DNA of 64,000 bases from Volvox africanus (Eukaryota > Chlorophyta > Chlorophyceae > Chlamydomonadales > Volvocaceae), in the NCBI GenBank assembly GCA_030268105.1, contig BSDZ01000026.1, forward strand, positions 500,001-564,000. Reading direction: 5' to 3'. Every line of letters starts with the position of its first letter. The first letter of the stretch is position 1. The position numbers and the translations under genes are program-made. This document shows positions 1 through 11,824 of this stretch, in pieces. The notes beneath the pieces are model-generated. The model was not told where the DNA came from. It made no database searches and saw nothing but the letters and a program-made list of their open reading frames with translations.

Positions 1-215
1 ACTGCACCGCACTGCACCGCACTGCACCGCACTGCACTGCACCGCACTGCACTGCACTGCACTGCACTGCACTGCACCGCACTGCACTGCACCGCACTGC
101 ACTGCACCGCACTGCACTGCACCGCACTGCACTGCACTGCACCGCACGGCACTGCACTGCACTGCACCGCACCGCACTGGACCGCACTGCACCGCACTGC
201 ACCGCACTGCACTGC
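1..215. repeat. (ACYGC)n pentanucleotide array, intron 1 of gene copy 1 (cut at left)
   Basis: A tandem array of ACTGC and ACCGC units that runs to the left edge of the window. It ends where GCAATGTCATGC begins. Confidence 0.95.
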
Positions 216-303
216 AATGTCATGCTATGCCATGCACACAAACTCCAACCAAACAAATACACACCTGTATGCTCCTCAGACACCTGCATGCATGCATACA
301 TAC

Positions 304-598
304 CCAGGGATTTGGAGTCATCCTGCGGCGCCAGCTCCAGTTTATCCCTTGCACAAATGTCCTTCGCCGTTTTGAAGTCATTCAAGCAGCCATCAGGCCC
401 ATCAATATCGTAGAGGACGTACAGGCGGCCACCCTCGGCAGGGTTGCGGTATTCGATCTTCTTGTAGGCATACTTTGAGGGGTCGACGCAGGCCCTGGAA
501 ACCCCCAAGCTGGTGCCCAGAAGAGCCAGGAACAGCAGCAGCATTGCCGCAATTGTCGCGGGACGACGGCAGGGGGCGGGACTCGGGCTGGTCGCCAT
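304..598 (-). CDS. Gene copy 1, exon 1 only (secreted lectin-like protein; rest lies left of the window)
   Basis: This is the first exon of the array gene. The ATG is at 598-596 on the minus strand, and the exon ends in phase 1 before a GTATGT donor. It encodes an Arg-containing n-region, a hydrophobic core (IAAMLLLFLALLG) typical of a signal peptide, and the N-terminal half of the first lectin-like domain. That half includes the start ACVDPSKYAYKK and the element [12 protein letters not shown]. Exons 2-4 would lie to the left of base 1. Towards the left edge intron 1 enters the (ACYGC)n array. The codon before the ATG is TTG and is not taken as the start. Confidence 0.6.
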
Positions 599-1586
599 CA
601 AAGCGAGAGCGATGTGGGGCTGGGTATGTACCTAGCCGCGTAGGGGATGAAGACTGATTATCAAGGGCGTGGCTACAGATCTGCTCGTTTATCGATAGGG
701 GACTTTGAACTTACCTAGCACTTGATGATGAAATTTGATGATGAAGTTTGAGATGCGATGTATGCACAAACGAAGGACTGTTGCTTGCGTGTTACGCAGC
801 TTGAAACATGATGCTCACGGTCAGCTGAAGGCGTGCTTAAATATACCTGCCGAGTGGGGACGCAACCATCGGTTCGTACGACATACAATATCATGATGTA
901 ATAACACTGATGTGACCTCGCTTCGTAGCTATGTTCGTGGATAGAAGTTGCGGTTGCCTAGCTCCGACGTGATATGTATGGTAATAACTTCTGGTTGCAG
1001 GTTCACTCGATGCAGCAGGCAGCCAATAGGTACGTGCGTACCCGCTGACCGCTATCTAATGTGTAGTCGTACGTAAGGTAGCATGTAAGAATATAAATTC
1101 ATCGGAGATGTCTCGGCAAGGCAATAGAATAAGTTTGCTGCTCTGGGAGTAATGGGTTGTCCTTTATTATGATGATGTTCGATGCATGAGTTCAGCAACT
1201 GACACGTACATGCATCCGATATCCTTGCGATATCTTCAATGCATTATTAAACATAAATCACTGACAATCCTGCTGAGGCGGATCGAAACTGGATAATTCA
1301 TTATCATTATGTAATTTGTATACGTAGTTTTAGATTATGATCCTCATCTTTTATTCGTTCACTCTTCTCATTTGCAGGAACAGAGTGCCTGATGACCTGA
1401 TGAAGGATTGACGGTGATACCCCAGTCAGGAAACAAATGTATAGCCACCCACTCCCTGGTATTCAATGAATGCGGGCAGGGATGCGGACAATCGTACGTG
1501 TTTCGATGGTTTCTTTTTTGGGCGGTGCCGCAGCATGAAGCACCTCGGGGGCCCTGCTCTAAAGGATTGTCCATGTCCGTGTCTGC

Positions 1587-1697
1587 TTTTGTGTGTTTGT
1601 TTGTTTGTTTGTTTGTTTGTTTGTGTGTTTGTTTGTTTGTTTGTTTGTGTGTTTGTTTGTTTGTTTGTGTGTTTGTTTGTTTGTGTGTTTGTGTGTG
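1587..1697. repeat. (GTTT)n/(GTGT) tract, long-form spacer of the first unit
   Basis: Runs of GTTT broken by GTGT. Present only here and at 46152-46265; the other spacers have lost it in an ~805-bp deletion. Confidence 0.9.
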
Positions 1698-4061
1698 AAT
1701 GTGACGACCCAAAACCATGATTCTCCCATCCGAAATGCAATATTTATAGCCCTATACAACCCTACAGTCCTATACTTCATGGAATCTATCTCGTCTGTAG
1801 CTAACGATAATCATTTGAGCACAACCGTATTTTACGAGGTCAAGGTGCTACAACGCTTATAGATCCAGTCATGCGTAAATATTTGGTTTCTAAGTGACAC
1901 GATTCACATAACTTTAATCTGAGTCAAGTAACGGCATTTGCTTGACAAGCCAACCATTCCCTTTAATCAGCGTCTATCTTACCGCAGTGGAACAAGAGTG
2001 ATAGGACAAGTGCTCCATATAAACATTTTAATATGAAGAATGAGCAGAAATGATAAGTTTCATATTTGAATCTATATAAATACAAACCTAAATACTTATA
2101 TAAATATATAAATATATAAATATATATATTATATATATTATATAAATATGTAATTAAAGCTTAATTCAATTTTAATTTCAATTTCTATTTCTACTTCTAT
2201 GTCTCTTTCTCTTTCTCATTCTACTTCTATTTCTTTTTCTATTTGTATTTCTCTTTCTCTTTCTAATTGTATTTGTGTTTGTATTTGTGTTTGTATTTGT
2301 ATTTATATTTCATTTTCTATTTCTATTTTTATTTGAATTTGTATTTCTATTTCTATTCCATTTTCATTTTCTTTTTTTCATTTTGTTTTCGTACTTGTAT
2401 GTATGTGTTTGTTTTTTACATACACACACGACTCTGTAGTCCCAGCTCCCAGCTAGTCAAACATTTGCCTTTTCCACATATTACTTCATGAGCTGATGAT
2501 ACATACTCATGGTATCATTGTTACAAACATGTATTTCTCCTGCGCTGTTTGATTGTAAAGTTGTGAACCTGCGTGCGTACATGGCGCGGTGCAACGCAAC
2601 GCATCAGGGCAGCCGGGACGCAGACGCAGGACGAGGGAGGCCACATTCACGGTGCGACGCGACACGCTGTGCCACGCCAAACCCGCAAATTGTTGAAATT
2701 CGAGATCAAACATTAGCACTGCCAACGGATGCAGTTCATGTATCCTGTACTATGTCCACTGTGTGTATATGTATACGTGCATGCTTGTATGTATGTACGC
2801 ACGCGCTTGCGCGGGCGTGTATGTGTGTACGCACCTGCACGAGTGCGCGCCTGCTGTCAACCCCTCAATGCCTAATTTGTATATAATTAGTTGTCAGACA
2901 TTGCAAAAATAGTGGCCCCGCCGTTTTTCTGACACCAATGTTGGTCAATCTCCTTGGATGGTTGTTTTATTATCATCATCCTACAGTGCTTTTGATACGC
3001 AAGCAGGAACAAGGAATGGACATGTCCATAAATTAGAGGGACAAGAAGTGACACAGTTTCTTATGTCTACATTTGTCTTCAGGGCAAGGGTTTAGGTATT
3101 TAAGGCACTTAGCGGGTATTGTTGGGTATATATTAGGATTTTAGGGTTATATACACGCTGTATGTACAGGTCAACAGATAGAAAGCATGAGTATGTATCA
3201 AGCCATTTGCTTACAGGGGCATACCATGACGTCAACAGTTTATTTTGGATTCCCTTACGGCGAATGGCACTTCAGGGTGGTAATTCATTGCTGCTGCTGG
3301 TTTTTATTGCAGGCAACGCACGAGCCACAAGGCCCATTGATGCTGCCCCGCATGCTACGCGTGGGCATTACTTCGAATGATCAAGCTACCCATGCATGCG
3401 GTCGTGCGGACGTAGGGCAACGTTTGTACCTCATGATTACTACGCATGCCTGGCAACCTCGCTTGCAACCGCCTGGCAACCAAGAGCAGATCGCTAGGAA
3501 AGCATCGATATCATTGCTGGATACGGCATGTACGGCTTTAAATAATTGGATTCTACCTTAACACTATCTGACCAGCCCATGAAAGGTCCCCCATCTGGGG
3601 CAGGTCATGACGAATGCATGGCCTAATCATGGCGCCTAATGCACGCGCCCCGGCACATCCGTTCAGTACATGCACGGTGCATGTCCATGCCATGCTTGCA
3701 TCCCTAGACCTGCAGGCTCGGTCGTTGCCGAACACTAGAACCTGAGCCATGATGACGGAAGGTCCCGAGCAAGCGATCAACACACGTCAGCAGGTAGGAT
3801 CACGCACGATCACGCTGTAAGCAGCAGGTGATGAAGCGATGGCCAGAAAACAACACAGGGACAATATTAGCATGGAGTAGGCGTATATCAGATATCATAA
3901 TACTGCACTCTGTGCATGTGGGCTCGGCTGTACGCAAGTCATCAGGAAGCAAGAGCGATCAATGCACACGGACGGTGCATGCCGTGCGGGAATGGCATCT
4001 AACACGGTCTGGATCGACATAGTAATGCATGAAATGCATGCATGCAGAACATCATGTGTAT

Positions 4062-4066
4062 TTACA
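4062..4066 (-). terminator. Possible TGTAA poly(A) signal of gene copy 2
   Basis: The minus strand reads TGTAA 34 nt beyond the predicted stop of gene copy 2. Equivalent positions exist in the other units. UGUAA is the usual poly(A) signal of chlorophyte green algae. A five-base motif is weak evidence alone. Confidence 0.3.
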
Positions 4067-4099
4067 TATATGTCTATATACCTATATATCTATATATTG

Positions 4100-4501
4100 T
4101 TATATATCTGTGTCCATGCTATCAGACGTATCCTGTGCATACACATGCATGCGAAATGAAATAGGTCGTGCATATGCATGCATGTCGTCGACTCCGACTC
4201 CGACCCCGACTCCGACAGACTCATTCGCTGTGGATGCGCTTGTCAGGCATGCACGCACCTCAGCTGCGCGGCACACGAAGCGAACCGGCTGGTTGCAGCC
4301 CTGCTGGTGCACAAAGCCCTCCTGGCTCATCAGGTAGCACAGCCCAGGCTCAGACGTCTTACCATCGAGCCAGGAGGTGACACGCCTGGAAGCGACCAGC
4401 TGACGGACAGAGGCTGCGTGCGCATGCATACGAACACATCTATACATCTAAAGCAAAATGCTTGTCAGCCAGCAAGGTCATGGCCGGGGAGGAGTCGAGC
4501 A

Positions 4502-4537
<36 letters not shown>

Positions 4538-5110
4538 CATGAATATATATGTAATACTAGGACTATACTTATAAACTACGTACATGTGCAGTGCTTGCAT
4601 ACATGCATGTATTATATACCATGTTTGCAGCCGTATATATGTATGCATGTCATCCGTCGTCCTGCTGTCCTTCGTCATCTTGCCGCTGCTGTTGTATCTG
4701 TATGTACGTAACGAATCAGTCTCCAAATAAATGGTCTTTTGTGTCCATTGGATAGGCGGCGGGCCCATCCATATCATCGATGGTGGTTTGCATGTGAGCT
4801 ACATAGATAGCTATGATGACGCACGTACGTACCCAGAGAATTGGGGTCATCCTGGGGCGCCAGTTCCAGTTTATTCCTTGCGCAAATGTCCTTCGCCGTT
4901 TTGAAGTTATTCAAGCAGCCATCGGGGCCATTGATATCGTACAGGATGTAGAGGCGACCACGCTCGGCAGGGTTGCGGTATTCGATCTTCTTGTAAGCGT
5001 ATGTGAAGGGGTCAACGCATGCCTGGCTGAGCTGGGATGGAGGGCTAGGAGGGGCTGAGGCTGGTGCTGTCGTCAGGGCATCAAAAGAGGGGGGCAAGGG
5101 AGCGAGTATA

Positions 5111-5189
<79 letters not shown>

Positions 5190-6305
5190 ACAGGTGTAAA
5201 TGTAAAGTTATCAAAGGATGGGATATAACAATAAGGCCGTATACACTGCGCAATACACGCGCCCTCCATACAGCGCCAATTATAGCATGTTTAGCCTTAT
5301 ATTCCCGATCTTCATATAGCACGGCCACCATTGATCAAAGCCGTGTACGTACGCACCTGCAGCTGCGCGGCACACGAAGCGAACCGGCTGGTTGCAGCCC
5401 TGCTGGTGCACAAAGCCCTCCTGGCTCATCAGGTAGCACAGCCCAGGCTCAGACGTCTTACCATCGAGCCAGGAGGTGACACGCCTGGAAGCGACCAGCT
5501 GGCGGACAGAGGCTGCGTGCGCATGCAAAGGCATACCAACAGACATGTATACTTGACAGACGTGTTGCACTGTGGGCGACTTGCCCTGAAAGACAAGCAC
5601 CGGCGGGGCCCCTGACATACAATCAAGAATGCACTGCACCGCACCGCACTGCACTGCACCGCACCGCACTGCACCGCACCGCACTGCACTGCACCGCACC
5701 GCACTGCACTGCACTGCACCGCACCGCACTGCACCGCACTGCACTGCACTGCACCGCACTGCACTGCACCGCACCGCACTGCACCGCACTGCACCGCACT
5801 GCACCGCACTGCACTGCACCGCACTGCACTGCACCGCACTGCACTGCACCGCACTGCACTGCACCGCACTGCACTGCACCGCACTGCACTGCACCGCACT
5901 GCACCGCACTGCACCGCACTGCAATGTCATGCCATGCCATGCACACAAACTCCAACCAAACAAATACACACCTGTATGCTCCTCAGACACCTGCATGCAT
6001 GCATACATACCCAGGGATTTGGAGTCATCCTGCGGCGCCAGCTCCAGTTTATCCCTTGCACAAATGTCCTTCGCCGTTTTGAAGTCATTCAAGCAGCCAT
6101 CAGGCCCATCAATATCGTAGAGGACGTACAGGCGGCCACCCTCGGCAGGGTTGCGGTATTCGATCTTCTTGTAGGCATACTTTGAGGGGTCGACGCAGGC
6201 CCTGGAAACCCCCAAGCTGGTGCCCAGAAGAGCCAGGAACAGCAGCAGCATTGCCGCAATTGTCGCGGGACGACGGCAGGGGGCGGGACTCGGGCTGGTC
6301 GCCAT
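4100..6305 (-). CDS. Gene copy 2, complete: secreted protein with two C-type-lectin-like domains
   Basis: The exons are 6305-6011, 5512-5357, 5066-4833 and 4413-4100. Donors are GTATGT, GTGCGT and GTACGT; acceptors are GCACGCAG, GACGACAG and GCACGCAG. Exon lengths are 295, 156, 234 and 314 nt, all junctions are phase 1, and the sum is 999 nt (332 aa plus stop). Residues 1-~34 look like a signal peptide. Domain 1 covers ~36-150, a Pro/Ala/Ser linker ~151-166, domain 2 ~167-280, and a unique tail 281-332. Each domain has six Cys. The pattern A-x2-(I)C...LAPQDD, then WLDG...GLCYL...GC...RFVCR, matches the C-type-lectin fold (seen residues; family known). Ligand and calcium binding are unknown. 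TGTAA at 4066-4062, 34 nt past the stop, suits an algal poly(A) signal. The splice model is predicted, and the family call is moderately sure. Confidence 0.6.
4501..4540. repeat. (CA)n tract in intron 3 of gene copy 2
   Basis: Two (CA)n runs joined by AAA. The same tract recurs in each unit near 9403, 36513, 43421, 49073 and 53945, with small length changes. Confidence 0.85.
5109..5175. repeat. A-run and (TA)n tract in intron 2 of gene copy 2
   Basis: An A18-type run and a (TA)n run lie beside the LINE target site. Length differs in every unit (about 10015-10043, 37123-37142, 44034-44053, 49679-49716, 54556-54583). On the gene strand it places a T-rich stretch before the exon 3 acceptor. Confidence 0.85.
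5561..5615 (-). mobile_element. Fossil 3' end of the LINE family in intron 1 (gene copy 2)
   Basis: On the minus strand this stretch reads like the last ~55 bp of the LINE 3' UTR. It shares GTCAGG, CCGGTGCT-GTCTTT, AGGGC-AGTCGCCCACAGTG and AACAC in order, at roughly 85 % identity by eye. The element 3' end faces exon 2. It looks like an old, extremely 5'-truncated insertion or a short derivative. Confidence 0.7.
5630..5923. repeat. (ACYGC)n pentanucleotide array, intron 1 of gene copy 2
   Basis: About 59 units of ACTGC or ACCGC lie between the fossil LINE end and the exon 1 donor side. Its order of T and C variants matches the array at 50172-50465 as far as compared. Confidence 0.95.
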
Positions 6306-9001
6306 CAAAGCGAGAGCGATGTGGGGCTGGGTATGTACCTAGCCGCGTAGGGGATGAAGACTGATTATCAAGGGCGTGGCTACAGATCTGCTCGTTTATC
6401 GATAGGGGACTTTGAACTTACCTAGCACTTGATGATGAAATTTGATGATGAAGTTTGAGATGCGATGTATGCACAAACGAAGGACTGTTGCTTGCGTGTT
6501 ACGCAGCTTGAAACATGATGCTCACGGTCAGCTGAAGGCGTGCTTAAATATACCTGCCGAGTGGGGACGCAACCATCGGTTCGTACGACATACAATATCA
6601 TGATGTAATAACACTGATGTGACCTCGCTTCGTAGCTATGTTCGTGGATAGAAGTTGCGGTTGCCTAGCTCCGACGTGATATGTATGGTAATAACTTCTG
6701 GTTGCAGGTTCACTCGATGCAGCAGGCAGCCAATAGGTACGTGCGTACCAGCTGACCGCTATCTAATGTGTAGTCGTACGTAAGGTAGCATGTAAGAATA
6801 TAAATTCATCGGAGATGTCTCGGCAAGGCAATAGAATAAGTTTGCTGCTCTGGGAGTAATGGGTTGTCCTTTATTATGATGATGTTCGATGCATGAGTTC
6901 AGCAACTGACACGTACATGCATCCGATATCCTTGCGATATCTTCAATGCATTATTAAACATAAATCACTGACAATCCTGCTGAGGCGGATCGAAACTGGA
7001 TAATTCATTATCATTATGTAATTTGTATACGTAGTTTTAGATTATGATCCTCATCTTTTATTCGTTCACTCTTCTCATTTGCAGGAACAGAGTGCCTGAT
7101 GACCTGATGAAGGATTGACGGTGATACCCCAGTCAGGAAACAAATGTATAGCCACCCACTCCCTGGTATTCAATGAATGCGGCCAGGGATGCGGACAAAT
7201 GTATTTATATTTCATTTTCTATTTCTATTTTTATTTGAATTTGTATTTCTATTTCTATTCCATTTTCTTTTTCTTTTTTTCATTTTGTTTTCGTACTTGT
7301 ATGGATGTGTTTGTTTTTTACATACACACACGACTCTGTAGTCCCAGCTCCCAGCTAGTCAAACATTTGCCTTTTCCACATATTACTTCATGAGCTGATG
7401 ATACATACTCATGGTATCATTGTTACAAACATGTATTTCTCCTGCGCTGTTTGATTGTAAAGTTGTGAACCTGCGTGCGTACATGGCGCGGTGCAACGCA
7501 ACGCATCAGGGCAGCCGGGACGCAGACGCAGGACGAGGGAGGCCACATTCACGGTGCGACGCGACACGCTGTGCCACGCCAAACCCGCAAATTGTTGAAA
7601 TTCGAGATCAAACATTAGCACTGCCAACGGATGCAGTTCATGTATCCTGTACTATGTCCACTGTGTGTATATGTATACGTGCATGCTTGTATGTATGTAC
7701 GCACGCGCTTGCGCGGGCGTGTATGTGTGTACGCACCTGCACGAGTGCGCGCCTGCTGTCAACCCCTCAATGCCTAATTTGTATATAATTAGTTGTCAGA
7801 CATTGCAAAAATAGTGGCCCCGCCGTTTTTCTGACACCAATGTTGGTCAATCTCCTTGGATGGTTGTTTTATTATCATCATCCTACAGTGCTTTTGATAC
7901 GCAAGCAGGAACAAGGAATGGACATGTCCATAAATTAGAGGGACAAGAAGTGACACAGTTTCTTATGTCTACATTTGTCTTCAGGGCAAGGGTTTAGGTA
8001 TTTAAGGCACTTAGCGGGTATTGTTGGGTATATATTAGGATTTTAGGGTTATATACACGCTGTATGTACAGGTCAACAGATAGAAAGCATGAGTATGTAT
8101 CAAGCCATTTGCTTACAGGGGCATACCATGACGTCAACAGTTTATTTTGGATTCCCTTACGGCGAATGGCACTTCAGGGTGGTAATTCATTGCTGCTGCT
8201 GGTTTTTATTGCAGGCAACGCACGAGCCACAAGGCCCATTGATGCTGCCCCGCATGCTACGCGTGGGCATTACTTCGAATGATCAAGCTACCCATGCATG
8301 CGGTCGTGCGGACGTAGGGCAACGTTTGTACCTCATGATTACTACGCATGCCTGGCAACCTCGCTTGCAACCGCCTGGCAACCAAGAGCAGATCGCTAGG
8401 AAAGCATCGATATCATTGCTGGATACGGCATGTACGGCTTTAAATAATTGGATTCTACCTTAACACTATCTGACCAGCCCATGAAAGGTCCCCCATCTGG
8501 GGCAGGTCATGACGAATGCATGGCCTAATCATGGCGCCTAATGCACGCGCCCCGGCACATCCGTTCAGTACATGCACGGTGCATGTCCATGCCATGCTTG
8601 CATCCCTAGACCTGCAGGCTCGGTCGTTGCCGAACACTAGAACCTGAGCCATGATGACGGAAGGTCCCGAGCAAGCGATCAACACACGTCAGCAGGTAGG
8701 ATCACGCACGATCACGCTGTAAGCAGCAGGTGATGAAGCGATGGCCAGAAAACAACACAGGGACAATATTAGCATGGAGTAGGCGTATATCAGATATCAT
8801 AATACTGCACTCTGTGCATGTGGGCTCGGCTGTACGCAAGTCATCAGGAAGCAAGAGCGATCAATGCACACGGACGGTGCATGCCGTGCGGGAATGGCAT
8901 CTAACACGGTCTGGATCGACATAGTAATGCATGAAATGCATGCATGCAGAACATCATGTGTATTTACATATATGTCTATATACCTATATATCTATATATT
9001 G
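6306..9001. other. Spacer between gene copies 2 and 3 (short form)
   Basis: It has the same content as the 599-4099 spacer but lacks about 805 bp: the GTTT, ATATAA and part of the T/C-rich tracts. The join is near 7198, where GATGCGGACAA runs straight into ATGTATTTATATTTC. No gene is supported. Confidence 0.6.
6545..6552 (-). promoter_or_regulatory. Possible TATA box of the lectin-like gene
   Basis: The minus strand reads TATATTTAAG about 240 bp upstream of the ATG at 6305. The motif is kept in every complete unit (838-845 in the first). A consensus-like donor AGGTAAGT lies at 6423-6416, between this box and the ATG, with an AG at 6362-6361. The 5' leader may therefore hold a short intron. 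There is no transcript evidence. Confidence 0.3.
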
Positions 9002-9406
9002 TTATATATCTGTGTCCATGCTATCAGACGTATCCTGTGCATACACATGCATGCGAAATGAAATAGGTCGTGCATATGCATGCATGTCGTCGACTCCGAC
9101 TCCGACCCCGACTCCGACAGACTCATTCGCTGTGGATGCGCTTGTCAGGCATGCACGCACCTCAGCTGCGCGGCACACGAAGCGAACCGGCTGGTTGCAG
9201 CCCTGCTGGTGCACAAAGCCCTCCTGGCTCATCAGGTAGCACAGCCCAGGCTCAGACGTCTTACCATCGAGCCAGGAGGTGACACGCCTGGAAGCGACCA
9301 GCTGACGGACAGAGGCTGCGTGCGCATGCATACGAACACATCTATACATCTAAAGCAAAATGCTTGTCAGCCAGCAAGGTCATGGCCGGGGAGGAGTCGA
9401 GCAAAC

Positions 9407-9441
<35 letters not shown>

Positions 9442-9970
9442 CATGAATATATATGTAATACTAGGACTATACTTATAAACTACGTACATGTGCAGTGCTT
9501 GCATACATGCATGTATTATATACCATGTTTGCAGCCGTATATATGTATGCATGTCATCCGTCGTCCTGCTGTCCTTCGTCATCTTGCCGCTGCTGTTGTA
9601 TCTGTATGTACGTAACGAATCAGTCTCCAAATAAATGGTCTTTTGTGTCCATTGGATAGGCGGCGGGCCCATCCATATCATCGATGGTGGTTTGCATGTG
9701 AGCTACATAGATAGCTATGATGACGCACGTACGTACCCAGAGAATTGGGGTCATCCTGGGGCGCCAGTTCCAGTTTATTCCTTGCGCAAATGTCCTTCGC
9801 CGTTTTGAAGTTATTCAAGCAGCCATCGAGGCCATTGATATCGTACAGGATGTAGAGGCGACCACGCTCGGCAGGGTTGCGGTATTCGATCTTCTTGTAA
9901 GCGTATGTGAAGGGGTCAACGCATGCCTGGCTGAGCTGGGATGGAGGGCTAGGAGGGGCTGAGGCTGGTG
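9002..9970 (-). CDS. Gene copy 3, exons 3 and 4 (3' half, beyond the LINE cluster)
   Basis: Exon 3 (9970-9737) and exon 4 (9315-9002) encode the linker, lectin-like domain 2 and the 52-residue tail. Their partner exons 1 and 2 lie 22.5 kb to the right at 33415-32547. Intron 2 between them contains the LINE cluster at 10066-32377. Splice sites are intact on both sides. This copy has DGLDG->INGLDG wording in domain 2 (Leu where most copies have Pro), which it shares only with the copy at 53544-54512. Whether an intron of ~22.6 kb carrying (CATA)n and forward-strand LINEs is still spliced cannot be told from sequence, so the gene may be functionally broken. Confidence 0.5.
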
Positions 9971-10017
9971 CTGTCGTCAGGGCATCAAAAGAGGGGGGCA
10001 AGGGAGCGAGTATAAAA

Positions 10018-10059
<42 letters not shown>

Positions 10060-10065
10060 ACAGGT

Positions 10066-10166
10066 ACATACATACATACATACATACATACATACATACA
10101 TACATACATACATACATACATACATACATACATACATACATACATACATACATACATACATACATA
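10066..10166. repeat. (CATA)n tract before LINE copy A
   Basis: About 25 tetranucleotide units run directly from the target duplication into truncated LINE copy A. Confidence 0.95.
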
Positions 10167-11824
10167 CCCTGGCCACCTACCTGGAGATCACCCATCCGGC
10201 CTTTAAACCTTGGGCCCTTACCACTGCCCAGGCAACTGGGCCCTGGCTGGGTAGAGAGACCTTGCCTGAGGAGATCAGCCGAATTGTAGGGGCTTTAGGG
10301 CACCTCCCACCACTAGAAGATGTCAGCAACCCACCTTTAGCCCCTGGAGACTGGTGCTGGGCGGCTGCTCTCTGGGGAAATCCTTTGCTGCCCAACAATT
10401 CGGACAATGGGGGAAGCATCAATGGTAACAACCACCGCCCAGGCCTGGAAACCCGTCACCCACTGATGGCTTCATGCAGAAAACTGCTCACAGTTGGGGA
10501 CCTGGTAAGGGTGTACGACATGCTGGAGCATGACCAAATACCCCTCCCTCAGTACATGACCTGGCTAGACTGGACCCAACAGTTTCTAGACCCCTCAGCT
10601 AGCCCCACCCAACTGCGAGACAAGGAGTCTACCCGTATGGCTCTCTCGGCTCTATGCAACGATATCAGCCCGGCATGGATAGCAGCAGCACGGAAGGTAG
10701 TCAACCGCTTACAACCCCAACAGCCGGACAGGGTGGAGGACAGAATGCAGCAGCAGATGCCAGCACCACCAGACCGCACCACAGTCATGGCCATGATCGT
10801 CAGGCGTTTGGGCTGGAGATTGCCAGGGGACTCGGGTATAGTGCCTCTCTACAACCTCACGGTAAGCCAAGCTACTCAGCTGCAAGGGGTTTCAACAGCG
10901 GAGGAGCGATTGGAGCTCTTGTCAGCTTTTGTGCAGGAGGCGCAAGGGATGCCAACAGACGGTCCAGCTCCTCCCTGTCCTGTCACTAACCTCCAGCGCT
11001 TTCAGGCAACCCTAGACAGGCTGTGGACAGCAGTTCGGTGGGAAAATAAAAACAAAGAGACGCTGTGGCGTTTGGTGGTCGATGGGATACCCATACCTGG
11101 CAACACACATCTTTCCAGGGTGCCCATCAAACCATGTGGGTGTGGCAGCTATGGAGCTGATACTGATCAACCTTGCTCCCCACGCCTGCACCACTTCTGG
11201 GAGTGCCCTATAGCCAAGGCGGTGCGAGAACAGATTGACAGACATCTGCCATTGCCGACATCAGCCACCATTGAAGGGGGCTTGACCAGGCAACAGCTAT
11301 GGCTTGTCCAAGCACCTCCTGGTTGCGAGCAGGCCCCATGGGACGTGATAGCTTTGGCAGCCTTATCTTCTATGGAATATGGCAGGCACTGTCTCCGGGC
11401 GGCAACAAGAGAACACAGGCCACAGTGGCCTTCTACCCACAGACGGCGGCAGCAACAACAGACCCACACAGCAGAGCAGGGACCCCGTCAACGGGCTATT
11501 ACTGACTTCTTCAACCGTTCAGGGGGGTTCCCTCAAGAGGAAGAGGAAGATGCCAACACCCATCCAATCATCTCTACGACACAGCCAGCAATGGACACTC
11601 CAACACAAACAGCAACCTCACCCCTGGACCGTGCACAGGCCCGTACAGTTGCCGACTTTTGGGCACGCTTGCATTCTTTTGCAGCGTTGGGAATACCTCA
11701 CTATGGCTGGGATCAAGTGGGACCACAACATCCCATCCTAGCCATAGTTGGCACGCAAATGCGGTGTGCAGATCCGGTTGACATCACCAACCATGGAGCA
11801 GCAAGAACAGAGCAGGGGCTTTAG
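10167..11824 (+). pseudogene. ORF2 C-terminal remnant of LINE copy A
   Basis: This open frame corresponds to residues ~998-1549 of the intact ORF2 protein. It lacks endonuclease and reverse transcriptase but keeps the Cys/His cluster (CGCG...HHFWEC) and the QRAITDFF motif. The frame is open back into the (CATA)n tract, and no start codon for a real protein is evident. It is an inert remnant unless translated from a fused transcript. Confidence 0.75.

Larger units (their letters stand above)
599..4099. other. Spacer between gene copies 1 and 2 (long form)
   Basis: This spacer of 3.5 kb has no convincing gene. It holds, from right to left of the minus-strand gene at 598, a possible TATA box (TATATTTA, complement of 838-845) and a possible 5' leader donor AGGTAAGT. 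It also contains a (GTTT)n/(GTGT) tract near 1587-1697, an (ATATAA) tract near 2090-2150, a T/C-rich stretch near 2165-2400, and a variable A/T and CATG-rich stretch up to the 3' end of gene copy 2. The short reading frames seen here have no recognisable domain and are preserved only because the DNA is duplicated. Confidence 0.6.

Noticed and set aside
1..215. CRISPR-like array
   Set aside because: Five-base units with no spacers; eukaryotic microsatellite.
3553..3783. Short minus-strand frame (76 residues) and similar small frames in the spacers as extra exons
   Set aside because: No lectin-like residues, no matching splice phase, and the four-exon model already closes in frame with a stop; conservation is explained by recent duplication.
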